A stretch of 41,456 nucleotides of DNA from Cryomorphaceae bacterium (GCA_027490665.1 JAIXXP010000114.1:1-41456); one strand, 5' to 3'. Numbered from the stretch's first letter, positions 32,470 through 40,129 are shown. Notes: generated from the sequence alone by a model not told the origin. A program made the numbers and translations.

Positions 32470-33048
32470 ATGCAAGTTTGTGTTTACTGCGCCTCAAGCG
32501 GGCGTATCCATTCAGAATATTTTGAAGCCACTTCGCGCTTGGCGCATTTGCTCGTTGAACACAACGTGAATGTTGTATTTGGCGGCGGTTCTTCTGGCCT
32601 CATGGGGCAACTTGCCGATAGCGTCTTGGCTGCTGGTGGCCAAATCAAAGGAATTATGCCTGAGTTCATGAACGAAGTAGAGTGGGGACACAAAGGTGTT
32701 TCTGACTTTGTTTACACACAGAGTATGCACGAACGCAAAGCGAAGTTTTTGGAGGGTACCGATGCACTTATTGCACTACCCGGAGGCCCCGGAACCTTTG
32801 AAGAACTTTTTGAGGCCATTACACTTAAAAAGCTTGCGCAATTCACCAAGCCCATAATTATCCTTAATACCCGTGGTTATTTCAATTTATTTCATCAAAT
32901 GATGCAACAAGCCGTAGATGAACACTTCATGGCTAATGAATTAAAGTATTTATACACTATAGTTGATACACCAGAAGAAGTACTGCCTGCCATCCATAAC
33001 GCGCATGCTTGGAATAAGGGTTTGCGTGATGCCGGAAGCTTGAGATAG
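32470..33048 (+). CDS. LOG-family (TIGR00730) nucleotide 5'-monophosphate phosphoribohydrolase
   Basis: A 192-aa protein from the ATG at 32470; an upstream extension to 32422 would run through the divergent promoter region. It has the Rossmann-like LOG fold with VVFGGGSSGLMGQLADSVLAAGG, the MHERKAKF helix with the conserved Arg-Lys, and PGGPGTFEELFEAITLKKL, the PGGxGTxxE active-site motif. The family hydrolyses nucleoside 5'-monophosphates (cytokinin ribotides in plants) or acts as AMP/IMP-type nucleosidases. The bacterial substrate cannot be told. It is divergent from the galactan operon across 66 bases, and arsR follows 153 bases downstream. Confidence 0.92.
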   Translation: MQVCVYCASSGRIHSEYFEATSRLAHLLVEHNVNVVFGGGSSGLMGQLADSVLAAGGQIKGIMPEFMNEVEWGHKGVSDFVYTQSMHERKAKFLEGTDALIALPGGPGTFEELFEAITLKKLAQFTKPIIILNTRGYFNLFHQMMQQAVDEHFMANELKYLYTIVDTPEEVLPAIHNAHAWNKGLRDAGSLR

Positions 33049-33104
33049 ATTCTTGATTATTTCTTTGTTAAAATTTAGCCTACTTATTCTTTGAAAGTAA
33101 TTTA

Positions 33105-33120
33105 ATCGTAATATTGCGAT
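33105..33120. promoter_or_regulatory. Upstream palindrome of the ars promoter
   Basis: ATCGTAATATTGCGAT is a 16-base palindrome with a single mismatched pair (T and G at positions 5 and 12). It covers the proposed -33 TTG at 33114-33116. It could be a regulator site for arsR itself. Confidence 0.4.
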
Positions 33121-33144
33121 ATAATAATTATTAGATAAACTTTG
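33114..33144 (+). promoter_or_regulatory. Candidate ars promoter
   Basis: TTG at 33114-33116 and AAACTTTG at 33137-33144 (one mismatch to TAnnTTTG) are 20 bases apart. The two palindromes at 33105-33120 and 33141-33156 cover its two ends, the expected layout for a repressed ars promoter. Confidence 0.4.
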
Positions 33145-33156
33145 ATACGAATCAAA
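33141..33156. promoter_or_regulatory. Candidate ArsR operator
   Basis: TTTGAT (33141-33146) and ATCAAA (33151-33156) are perfect inverted repeats with a four-base spacer. The site overlaps the end of the candidate -7 box and the presumed transcription start, 45 bases before the arsR ATG. Confidence 0.5.
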
Positions 33157-33201
33157 AGAATCCTACAACTATAGCCATCTTCTTACAACTAATTTTACCC
33201 C

Positions 33202-33528
33202 ATGGGCCTCACTAAAACAGACACTTATAATACCAAAACATTAAGCTTGGCGACTCTCTTTAAAGCACTCGGGCATCCAGCGAGAATTGCTATTTTGGAA
33301 TTCATCGCCAAGCAAAGTACTTGTATATGTGGCGATATCGTGACAGAATTACCCCTTTCACAAGCGAGTATCTCTCGTCATCTTAGCGAGCTCAAAGCAG
33401 CTGGCCTTATCAAAGGGACCATTACAGGGACTTCAGTTTGTTACTGTCTGAATCCTGAAAATATGCCCTTTCTCGTTCAATTTTTAAATCAGCTCAATTC
33501 TCCAACCAATCAAACTTGTTGTTCATGA
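33202..33528 (+). CDS. arsR: ArsR-family metalloregulator
   Basis: A 108-aa winged-helix repressor. ATLFKALGHPARIAILEFIAKQSTCICGDIV leads into the recognition helix LSQASISRHLSELKAAGLI. The sensing cysteines C41 and C43 form a CxC where classical ArsR has CxC in ELCVCD. Two more cysteines stand at the very end (C106, C107). ArsR dissociates from its operator when As(III) or Sb(III) binds the thiols. It is the first gene of the operon and its stop overlaps the next ATG by ATGA. The inverted repeat at 33141-33156 is a plausible binding site. Confidence 0.93.
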   Translation: MGLTKTDTYNTKTLSLATLFKALGHPARIAILEFIAKQSTCICGDIVTELPLSQASISRHLSELKAAGLIKGTITGTSVCYCLNPENMPFLVQFLNQLNSPTNQTCCS

Positions 33529-33995
33529 AGATCTCCCAATTCAAAAGTGCTTTGCAACTAGCAAAACCAACAGACAACCCACAATTCTTACAAATCAACG
33601 GCTTACCAGTTAGTGCACATTACCATATCACTGAAATTGGCCTCATTCTTAAAAATTATGTAGACTGCGGTGGAGTGGTGCGTCAAGAGCGCAAAGCATC
33701 CATGCAGCTTTGGTTAGCCAACGATACAGATCATCGCCTCAGTACAGAGAAATTGCTGGATATCATTGAGAAATCAGAACTACTTTTTGGATTAAAAGAT
33801 GAGGAACTCGAAGTAGAATTCCAAGGCCAAACTATAGAAAATTATGGCTTGAGCGCTCAAGATTTTGGTTTTCATTTTACAGCCAAGAAAACCACTTGTC
33901 TGGCTCCAGATCATTGCGGTATTCCCAATGCACAATTACCTAAAGAGATGCAAAAGAAAAGCACCGCTTGTACACCAAACTCAGGATGCTGTTAA
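33525..33995 (+). CDS. DUF6428-type ars operon protein
   Basis: A 156-aa protein from the ATG at 33525 (overlapping the arsR stop). It has no signal peptide or membrane segment. The body carries HYHITEIGLILKNYVDCGGVVRQERKASMQLWLANDTDHRLSTEKLLDIIEKSE, and the C-terminal end is cysteine-rich (ACTPNSGCC). I recall a family of this kind (DUF6428) riding with arsR and acr3 in Bacteroidota; its biochemical role is unknown. The HxH and the terminal cysteines could bind As(III) or a metal, which is inference. It ends 7 bases before the acr3 start. Confidence 0.8.
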   Translation: MKISQFKSALQLAKPTDNPQFLQINGLPVSAHYHITEIGLILKNYVDCGGVVRQERKASMQLWLANDTDHRLSTEKLLDIIEKSELLFGLKDEELEVEFQGQTIENYGLSAQDFGFHFTAKKTTCLAPDHCGIPNAQLPKEMQKKSTACTPNSGCC

Positions 33996-34002
33996 TGGTC
34001 AA

Positions 34003-35040
34003 ATGCTCGAAATGAAAAACAAGAGACTCAACTTTGTAGACCGCTACCTCACACTTTGGATTTTCTTAGCCATGGGGCTAGGTGTAGCACTGGGCAATAT
34101 TTTCCCGAATATAGACCAAAGCATCAATCAATATTCGGTTGGCACAACCAATATTCCACTGGCTATCGGCCTGATCATCATGATGATTCCGCCACTTGTG
34201 AAGGTCGATTTCAAGAAGATACCTGTTGTAATGAAGAACCGTCAATTGTTAGCACTTTCTCTATTGATTACTTGGATCGTCGGACCCTTCCTGATGTTTT
34301 TATTGGCGACAACCTTTCTGAAAAATGACCCAGCGTACTTGACAGGCTTGATTATTATTGGCTTGGCTCCTTGCATTGCCATGGTCATTGTCTGGAACGA
34401 ACTCGCTGGTGGAAACCGTGAATTAGCCGCGGGTTTGGTTGGTATCAATAGCTTACTTCAAGTCTTTTTCTTTTCAGCATATGCTTATTTCTATCTTGAA
34501 ATCATGTTGCCTATTTTTGGGTTTGACTCCATTCAAATTGAGTTGAGTTTTTGGGAGGTTGCCAAAACAGTGGGTATTTACCTCGGCTTACCTTTTGGTA
34601 TTGCGGTATTTTTGCGTTATTGGATTTCAAATAACAAAGGAGAAACCTATCTGAACACCAAATTCATTCCACGTATTTCACCATTAACGCTTTACGCTTT
34701 ACTCTTCACTATAGTAGTGATGTTCAGTTTAAAAGGTCAACTGATTGCCGAGTTACCTTTAGATGTCTTGAAAGTGGCATTGCCATTAGTCGTCTTCTTT
34801 TTGATCATGTTTTTCTTGATGTTTTTTGTAGCCAAATGGACAGGTGCCACTTATGCCGAGACAGCAACGGTGGCCTTTACAGCCTCAGGAAATAACTTTG
34901 AATTGGCCATCGCTGTGGCAATTGGCGTTTTTGGCCTGAACTCCGGGCAAGCATTTGCAGGTGTGATCGGGCCTCTTGTGGAAGTGCCTGCACTCATTTT
35001 ACTTGTGAAAGCGAGTTTGTATTTGAAAAAGTATTTTTAA
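34003..35040 (+). CDS. acr3: ACR3-family arsenite efflux permease
   Basis: A 345-aa membrane protein with about ten hydrophobic helices. The start is the ATG at 34003 (34012 is possible); a longer open frame beginning at 33865 is only overlap with the DUF6428 gene. The diagnostic GLAPCIAMVIVWNELAGGN holds the conserved transmembrane Cys of ACR3 near residue 125. GNNFELAIAVAIGVFGLNSGQAFAGVIGPLVEVPALI near the end is also typical. It exports As(III) using the proton-motive force. The length is normal for ACR3. It ends directly at the start of arsC (TAA then ATG). Confidence 0.95.
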   Translation: MLEMKNKRLNFVDRYLTLWIFLAMGLGVALGNIFPNIDQSINQYSVGTTNIPLAIGLIIMMIPPLVKVDFKKIPVVMKNRQLLALSLLITWIVGPFLMFLLATTFLKNDPAYLTGLIIIGLAPCIAMVIVWNELAGGNRELAAGLVGINSLLQVFFFSAYAYFYLEIMLPIFGFDSIQIELSFWEVAKTVGIYLGLPFGIAVFLRYWISNNKGETYLNTKFIPRISPLTLYALLFTIVVMFSLKGQLIAELPLDVLKVALPLVVFFLIMFFLMFFVAKWTGATYAETATVAFTASGNNFELAIAVAIGVFGLNSGQAFAGVIGPLVEVPALILLVKASLYLKKYF

Positions 35041-35448
35041 ATGAAAAAGAACATTTTAGTCCTTTGTACCGGCAACAGTTGCCGGAGCCAACTTGCAGAA
35101 GGGTATTTACGGTTTTTTTATGGTGAAAATGCCAATGTGTATAGCGCTGGAGTAGAAACACACGGCGTGAATCCGCGTGCAATAGCCACCATGAAAGAAG
35201 ACGGAATTGACATCAGTGCGCACACCTCCAACCACGTAGACGAATACCTCGATATTCCTTTTGACCTGATTTTTACTGTTTGTGACCACGCATGCGAGCG
35301 CTGCCCGATTTTTCCGAGCACAGCCAAGCGCATCCATCACAATTTTACAGACCCCGCCAAAGCAATAGGGTCTGAGGAGGACATTATGGCTGAATTCAGA
35401 AGAGTAAGGGAAGAGATCAAATCCTATTGCTCAGCTTTAAGGTTCTGA
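35041..35448 (+). CDS. arsC: Thioredoxin-coupled arsenate reductase ArsC (LMW-PTP fold)
   Basis: A 135-aa protein of the low-molecular-weight phosphatase fold. The active loop is LCTGNSCRSQLAEG with C9 and R15 in CX5R. VCDHACERCP follows, with C81 and C88 as the resolving pair in the spacing of thioredoxin-type ArsC. It reduces As(V) to As(III), which ACR3 then exports. It starts immediately after the acr3 stop. The last 32 bases overlap the convergent AraC-type gene. Confidence 0.94.
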   Translation: MKKNILVLCTGNSCRSQLAEGYLRFFYGENANVYSAGVETHGVNPRAIATMKEDGIDISAHTSNHVDEYLDIPFDLIFTVCDHACERCPIFPSTAKRIHHNFTDPAKAIGSEEDIMAEFRRVREEIKSYCSALRF

Positions 35449-36019
35449 TCCGAGGATTTCCAATTTCTTCAAGGGGTATGCGGCGAATTACATCTAGTTG
35501 ACGGTATTCAGTTGGCGAGAGCCCAGTAATTTTCTTGAACTGGTTGGATAAATGCGCAATACTGCTGTAATGCATCTTATAGGAAATTTCAGATAGGTTC
35601 ATTTCGCCATAAAGCAACAATTCCTTGATCCTTTCGATTTTATGGATAATAATGAATTGCTGTATGGTCATGTTATTTTCTGTCCTGAACACATTTGACA
35701 AATAGGTGTAGTTCAAATTCGTCTTTTCCGAGAGGTACACTGAGAAGTTGGTTTTGATGTGTTCGTCAGAATAGTGGATCATTTGAATGATGACCAATTT
35801 GATACGTTCAGATAAGAGTTTCTTTGAATCACTGATCAAATCAAGGCCAATTTGCTTGAGTTTGTACTGAAAATCGAGTTCTTGGATCATGCTTAATCTT
35901 TTTTCAAAAAGAACTGAACCGAGTTCGATTTTTTGAAATGGAATGCCCATATCGACGAGTATTCCCGAGACCTGGTTGATGCAACGATTGCTCACCATAT
36001 TTTTAATGTGTTTTTTCAT
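35417..36019 (-). CDS. AraC-family transcriptional regulator next to the ars operon
   Basis: A 200-aa regulator. The C-terminal half is a double-HTH AraC domain: NLNYTYLSNVFRTENNMTIQQFIIIHKIERIKELLLYGEMNLSEISYKMHYSSIAHLSNQFKKITGLSPTEYRQL. The N-terminal part (residues 1-95, MKKHIKNMVSNRCINQVSGILVDMGIPFQKIELG) lacks a recognisable cupin domain. It has a single cysteine in that region (NRCINQV), so metal sensing is possible but not shown. It is convergent with arsC (32-base overlap). The perfect inverted repeat at 36055-36072 stands 36 bases upstream of its start, a plausible autoregulatory site. Confidence 0.88.
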   Translation of the reverse strand: MKKHIKNMVSNRCINQVSGILVDMGIPFQKIELGSVLFEKRLSMIQELDFQYKLKQIGLDLISDSKKLLSERIKLVIIQMIHYSDEHIKTNFSVYLSEKTNLNYTYLSNVFRTENNMTIQQFIIIHKIERIKELLLYGEMNLSEISYKMHYSSIAHLSNQFKKITGLSPTEYRQLDVIRRIPLEEIGNPRIRTLKLSNRI

Positions 36020-36054
36020 AACAATAAGGTTGTGTTGCTAAATTAGTAGGCCTT

Positions 36055-36072
36055 TGCAAGGATCACCTTGCA
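36055..36072. promoter_or_regulatory. Inverted repeat upstream of the AraC-type regulator
   Basis: TGCAAGG (36055-36061) and CCTTGCA (36066-36072) are perfect inverted repeats with a four-base ATCA spacer. No T-run follows on the minus strand, so it is not a terminator of the upstream 36114 gene. It lies 36 bases upstream of the regulator's start codon. Confidence 0.5.
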
Positions 36073-36113
36073 TCTTTATTTGAATGATTTACAACTATTT
36101 ATCTCTATAGTTA

Positions 36114-36488
36114 TCAATGCAGCTGAAAAGGAACTTCATTTAAAATATGGTCTTCGGGTGCGGAAAAGGTAGACCATTCGTGCTTGCCAACGCGTTGAAA
36201 AATTTCGGCATGAAGGCCATAATCCAGGAGCAATTGCGCCCTAAAATCTTTGATACTTGATGCAGGATCAAAAACAAACAAACCCTCGTTTTTGCTAGTA
36301 GTACAATCTTCAATTAGGTCTTTTGGACCTTTTGCTAGTTTGGTGTGCCGCAAATGGGCATGCTTGGCGTGGTCATGAGGGGCCGCAGGTTTGTAATAAA
36401 GACACAGTAATAAATCAGGGAAAAAAGTACTGAAATCAGCGCTGAGCGCTTGCACTTTGCGGTGCTTGTAAAGTTCTAAATGGATCAT
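36114..36488 (-). CDS. Hypothetical 124-aa protein downstream of the glycosyltransferase
   Basis: I do not recognise this gene. It reads MIHLELYKHRKVQALSADFS, with a His-rich stretch (HDHAKHAHLRHTK, about residues 38-50) and a C-terminal core GLFVFDPASSIKDFRAQLLLDYGLHAEIFQRVGKHEWSTFSAPEDHILNEV. No signal peptide or membrane helix, so cytoplasmic. Its start lies inside the last 53 bases of the GT4 gene. That is an unusually long overlap, but there is no later in-frame ATG. Coding potential looks real because the frame continues well past the overlap, though a spurious frame cannot be excluded. Confidence 0.6.
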   Translation of the reverse strand: MIHLELYKHRKVQALSADFSTFFPDLLLCLYYKPAAPHDHAKHAHLRHTKLAKGPKDLIEDCTTSKNEGLFVFDPASSIKDFRAQLLLDYGLHAEIFQRVGKHEWSTFSAPEDHILNEVPFQLH

Positions 36489-38763
36489 AATTCAAATTTT
36501 TAGATGGTTGAATATTTTTAAACGGTATGTTGGGGCTGTTCATTTGAAAATGAAATTCCATGCGGTTGCGTGCCATAAGGTAAGTAACGGACGATTCTGC
36601 ACCCTGATTGATATTTACACCGTTGGCTTCAAGACCGTCTTGGCAACCCCCAGAAATAGGGTTGTACACAATTTGATTCAAGCAATTTTTACCAAGATAC
36701 CAATCAAAGGCCGTCTTCATTTTTATAAGGTACGACTTTAATTTGGTATACTCATAAAAAGTTGACAGCGCCAAAATAGTATAAGATACATCTATTGGCT
36801 GTTGTCCGTCTCGAGCCATTTCTTTTCCTGGTTCATACCAAGTGCGATTCGAAATAACTTGGAATTCATCATCTTCAAAAAGCAGCTTAAGTAAATAAGT
36901 AAAGCTTTGATTTGCAATTGCTTGCTGATTTTGATTGGCTGTAATTTTAGAAACCAATAAAAGTGCCTCTGGCAGTAGGGCATTTGCGTAAGTTAGTTTT
37001 GGCTCAAACCAATGGTGCTCGTCGTTGCGATGGAAAATATAAAGTGCTTCTAATTTTTTTCCCATCGTTGCAATTAAGTCAAGAATTCGAGGGTCTGAAA
37101 CAACTTTACTAAACTTAACCAAGCCCTTTATCGCAAAAGCGTTCGCTCTTGGCGAATCTATATTGGAGAGCATATCCAAACTTTTATCAATCATTTGCTG
37201 CACTTTTTTGAGGTAAGTTGGGTCAAACATATGGTGCAAAGATGCCATTGTGCCAAGCGCCCAAATTGCACGACCATTGGCATCATCCAGATTTTCATTT
37301 GAGTTTTGTGTGGTCGGGTTTTCCATGAAATCAAGGTAATTAATAAAGCGCCCGCTGGCCAGTTGCATGCGCTCAATAAAACCAAAGTGAATGCTGATAT
37401 TTTTAAGCATCCCATATTCGGGATGGATTGCATAGTATTCGATTAATGCGATGAGGGCCCGCGCGTTGTCATCTAAGGTATAACCAGAAGCCAATAAGGG
37501 TTGCTCTGCCTTGCAAAATTGAAGTAATCCAATTGAAGTTGTACACTTTTTTAAATGATTGAGATTGTACTTTGGCAAGGTGCTATGCTTCACTTTCTTT
37601 TGTTGTGGATTGTTCTTTTCAAAAAGGCGCATGTACTGTAAGGCTACATTAGGCCATGCTGAAGGTTTGCTTTTCTGAACGGCTGCCTGCTGCATTTCTG
37701 AACGCAAGAACTCGTCTTGCAAAACCTGTTGAATCGCTTCAGCCATCTGGATCGAGTTGTTAAAGTCCACCACAATACCAGCGTCACCAAGCGCATCTTT
37801 TGCTTGAGGAATAGCCGTTGCAACAATAGGACAACCACAAGCCATCGCATAAGCGAAAGTACCGCTGACCGCCTGATTTGGGTCGTTGGAAGTGAAAAGA
37901 TAAAGATCTGTTGCCTGCAAGTAATCTTGGAGTAGCTGATTTTCAACAAAAGCATCGACAAAACGCACGTTTTCATTCAAATCTAAAGCGGCTGTTAATG
38001 CAATTAAGGAATTTCTATAACTTTCGCCTTCAGATTTAGCCACCTCCGGATGTGTCTTTCCTAAAATAACATAGCAACAAGTTGGGAAATTAGCTTTGAT
38101 GTTTACAAGTGCATGCAAGGCAGTTTCGATGCTCTTGCCTCGACTCAGCAGGCCAAAAGTGGTGAGCACAAGTTTGTTGTCTAAATTCAAGCTTTTTTTG
38201 AGTTGCTGTTGGTTTCTGTGCGCGACCAAAGCTGTTCCATGCGCAATGACTTCGCATTTGGCTTGAGGACATTGATAATCCTTCATCAATAATGTGGCAC
38301 TTGCATTGGTCATGCATACCACAGCGCTAGAAAACGCAATCAACTGATTGACAAAGTCATAACGCGCTTTTTCAGGATTCGGCAAGACCGTATGGAAATT
38401 GAGTATAACAGGTGTCTGATTAGTCTCCAAAAAAAGCAAAAGATCTGAACCATAAGCGCCGCCGAATAAACCAAACTCATGGGCAATTAAGATGGCATCA
38501 TAATCTTGGAGTGCATTGAGCTCTTTGGCTAACTTTGGATAAGCGCGCTTGTTATCGACTTTCAAAATATATTTTACTTCATTCGGATATGCATATTGAT
38601 CATGGCTGTTTTCGAGTGCGCAGATATCTACTTGGCAATTCGCACCGAATTTTTCTACAAGACTCTGTCTGAGATCGAAACTATAAGTGGCAATTCCGCA
38701 CTCTCTTGGCAAGTAGCTGCACATGAGTAAAATTCTAAATTGGTTGGATTCATTAGGCGTCAT
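36436..38763 (-). CDS. GT4-family glycosyltransferase fused to a C-terminal (alpha/alpha)6-like domain
   Basis: A 775-aa protein. Residues about 8-375 are a GT-B fold GT4 module: FRILLMCSYLPRECGIATYSFDLRQSL, ILIAHEFGLFGGAYGSDLL, LTTFGLLSRGKSIETALHAL and VRFVDAFVENQLLQDYLQATDLYLFTSN. In the EX7E position the sequence is QAVSGTFAYAMACG, so Q297 and Y305 replace the two glutamates. Residues about 390-770 are helical, with SGYTLDDNARALIALIEYY, LDDANGRAIWALGTMASLHH, DSPRANAFAIKGLVKFS and GAESSVTYLMARNRM, which resembles an (alpha/alpha)6 toroid. No signal peptide or membrane helix. The acceptor is unknown. It overlaps the GH130-type gene by 11 bases, and transcription is probably shared. Confidence 0.85.
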   Translation of the reverse strand: MTPNESNQFRILLMCSYLPRECGIATYSFDLRQSLVEKFGANCQVDICALENSHDQYAYPNEVKYILKVDNKRAYPKLAKELNALQDYDAILIAHEFGLFGGAYGSDLLLFLETNQTPVILNFHTVLPNPEKARYDFVNQLIAFSSAVVCMTNASATLLMKDYQCPQAKCEVIAHGTALVAHRNQQQLKKSLNLDNKLVLTTFGLLSRGKSIETALHALVNIKANFPTCCYVILGKTHPEVAKSEGESYRNSLIALTAALDLNENVRFVDAFVENQLLQDYLQATDLYLFTSNDPNQAVSGTFAYAMACGCPIVATAIPQAKDALGDAGIVVDFNNSIQMAEAIQQVLQDEFLRSEMQQAAVQKSKPSAWPNVALQYMRLFEKNNPQQKKVKHSTLPKYNLNHLKKCTTSIGLLQFCKAEQPLLASGYTLDDNARALIALIEYYAIHPEYGMLKNISIHFGFIERMQLASGRFINYLDFMENPTTQNSNENLDDANGRAIWALGTMASLHHMFDPTYLKKVQQMIDKSLDMLSNIDSPRANAFAIKGLVKFSKVVSDPRILDLIATMGKKLEALYIFHRNDEHHWFEPKLTYANALLPEALLLVSKITANQNQQAIANQSFTYLLKLLFEDDEFQVISNRTWYEPGKEMARDGQQPIDVSYTILALSTFYEYTKLKSYLIKMKTAFDWYLGKNCLNQIVYNPISGGCQDGLEANGVNINQGAESSVTYLMARNRMEFHFQMNSPNIPFKNIQPSKNLNYDPFRTLQAPQSASAQR

Positions 38764-39730
38764 AAGCGTCAGTTAAAGGATTTTTTAATAGTTCTTGAAG
38801 TAGCGCTGACATCGAGAAGTAAGCACAGGCAATACAGGAGTCTGCAGCACCATAATAGACATAAACTGTATCTAAAACTTCAATACTTGCAGTCGGAAAC
38901 ACAACATCATTCACGTTTCCAAATCGCTCATAAGTCGTTTGAGGTTCTAGAACGGGGTAGGGTAGCTCTGCGATTACCCTATTAGGCTGATTGATATCAA
39001 GCAGTGCGACGTGAATTTTGTAAATGATTTGATCCTCAAGTAAATAAGCCGCATGATAAATGAGCAACCAGCCTGCATCTGTTTCAATCGGTGGGCAACC
39101 CGCTCCAACATAATTAGAGCCAATTTCTCTGGACTTCAAGAGCAAGCGGTTGTTGATTTTAGACCGTAATTTACGGTTCCAAAACTGCGCATCAACCTCT
39201 GAGATGTCAGTAACAGCACTCAATAAAATATGTGGTTTAATGCGGTGCATAAAATAGATTTGACCATTGATTCTTCTTGGAAAAAAAACCAAATTTTTAT
39301 CCCAGCGATAGCGTTCGATCTGCTGGTCCTTTTTTGTTTTTAGTTTCTGAAGCGCTACAATCACATGTTTTCCATAAAAGTGAATTAAATCCTTGCTGAA
39401 CAGCAATGAACCCAACGCGCTTTTGCCATCAAAGGCAGTATAACTGAGGTAAAAAAGCCCCTCAATTCGAACCAATCTCGGATCTTCTATACCCATGGTT
39501 TCGTGAATGGTTTGGCCAACAAGTATCGGTTTGTCAAAGCGCTTTTCTATCATTAATGGGGTTTTAAAACGACAATAACCGATGGTTGAAATATGATTTA
39601 ATGCAACCGCCCTGTAAAACATATGAATGATTCCGTTATGTATGATTACCGCAGGATTCAACACACCCAATGCTTCGAAGGCTAGCGCAGTGGGTTCGAG
39701 CATAACGCCTGCGCGTTTAAATTCAATCAT
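38753..39730 (-). CDS. GH130-type beta-mannoside phosphorylase-like protein
   Basis: A 325-aa five-bladed propeller-type enzyme with no signal peptide. The GH130 pattern is clear: VLNPAVIIHNGIIHMFYRAV, MGIEDPRLVRIEGLFYLSYTAFDG (the EDPR motif with the likely catalytic Asp), LVFFPRRINGQIYFMHRIKP, GAGCPPIETDAGWLLIYHAA and NVNDVVFPTASI. GH130 enzymes phosphorolyse or hydrolyse beta-mannosides; some relatives carry misleading Cry7Aa labels in databases. Which linkage is used here is not visible. It overlaps the GT4-toroid gene by 11 bases, so the two are probably functional partners, one making and one remodelling the same glycan (inference). Confidence 0.87.
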   Translation of the reverse strand: MIEFKRAGVMLEPTALAFEALGVLNPAVIIHNGIIHMFYRAVALNHISTIGYCRFKTPLMIEKRFDKPILVGQTIHETMGIEDPRLVRIEGLFYLSYTAFDGKSALGSLLFSKDLIHFYGKHVIVALQKLKTKKDQQIERYRWDKNLVFFPRRINGQIYFMHRIKPHILLSAVTDISEVDAQFWNRKLRSKINNRLLLKSREIGSNYVGAGCPPIETDAGWLLIYHAAYLLEDQIIYKIHVALLDINQPNRVIAELPYPVLEPQTTYERFGNVNDVVFPTASIEVLDTVYVYYGAADSCIACAYFSMSALLQELLKNPLTDAYDA

Positions 39731-39748
39731 AAATTGGCAATGCCACGC

Positions 39749-40129
39749 TTAAAAATGATTCACTGAATGATCTAAAATGAGTTCCTTTGAAGGTACTTTT
39801 TCTGTTTTTACCTTTAGTGCTGGTGTTTGACTCGTGAGCCATTTCGACATCAATTGGTCCAGCGCTAAATGAATGGTGCTTTTTGCAATTGGCGAGGTAA
39901 TGCCAATTTGATCAGTGAGTTTATCCCAAAGTGGACTATAACTTTTTTGTGACTCATTATTGGTTTCTGGTATGTTTTGAGCAACACCACCAATTAATTC
40001 AGCTATAATTTTAACCGGTGTAAAGGCATTTGATAGCTTGGAGATTCCTTCGCTTAATTGAAACTCTTGTTCTTTTTGCAAGGCATAGAGTAAATTGAGT
40101 CTGTCTTGAATGGCGTCTGTGGTTTTCAT
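39749..40129 (-). CDS. Hypothetical 126-aa protein of the YtxH/holin-like module
   Basis: A 126-aa soluble-looking protein not recognised by family. It starts MKTTDAIQDRLNLLYALQKEQ with a probable coiled-coil helix. A weakly hydrophobic segment follows (AFTPVKIIAELIGGVAQN), and then a C-terminal helix LWDKLTDQIGITSPIAKSTIHLALDQLMSKWLTSQ. It sits 22 bases after the holin-like gene and 18 before the GH130-type gene, so it is part of the same transcript. By position it could be the third small member of the YqjD/YqjE/YtxH-type envelope module; this is context only. Confidence 0.7.
   Translation of the reverse strand: MKTTDAIQDRLNLLYALQKEQEFQLSEGISKLSNAFTPVKIIAELIGGVAQNIPETNNESQKSYSPLWDKLTDQIGITSPIAKSTIHLALDQLMSKWLTSQTPALKVKTEKVPSKELILDHSVNHF

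Noticed and set aside
33865..34002. A longer ACR3 start at 33865
   Set aside because: It would overlap almost the whole end of the DUF6428-type gene and adds a non-conserved basic extension ahead of the first ACR3 helix.
36055..36072. Inverted repeat as a terminator for the 36114 gene
   Set aside because: No T-run follows on the minus strand; an operator is the better reading.
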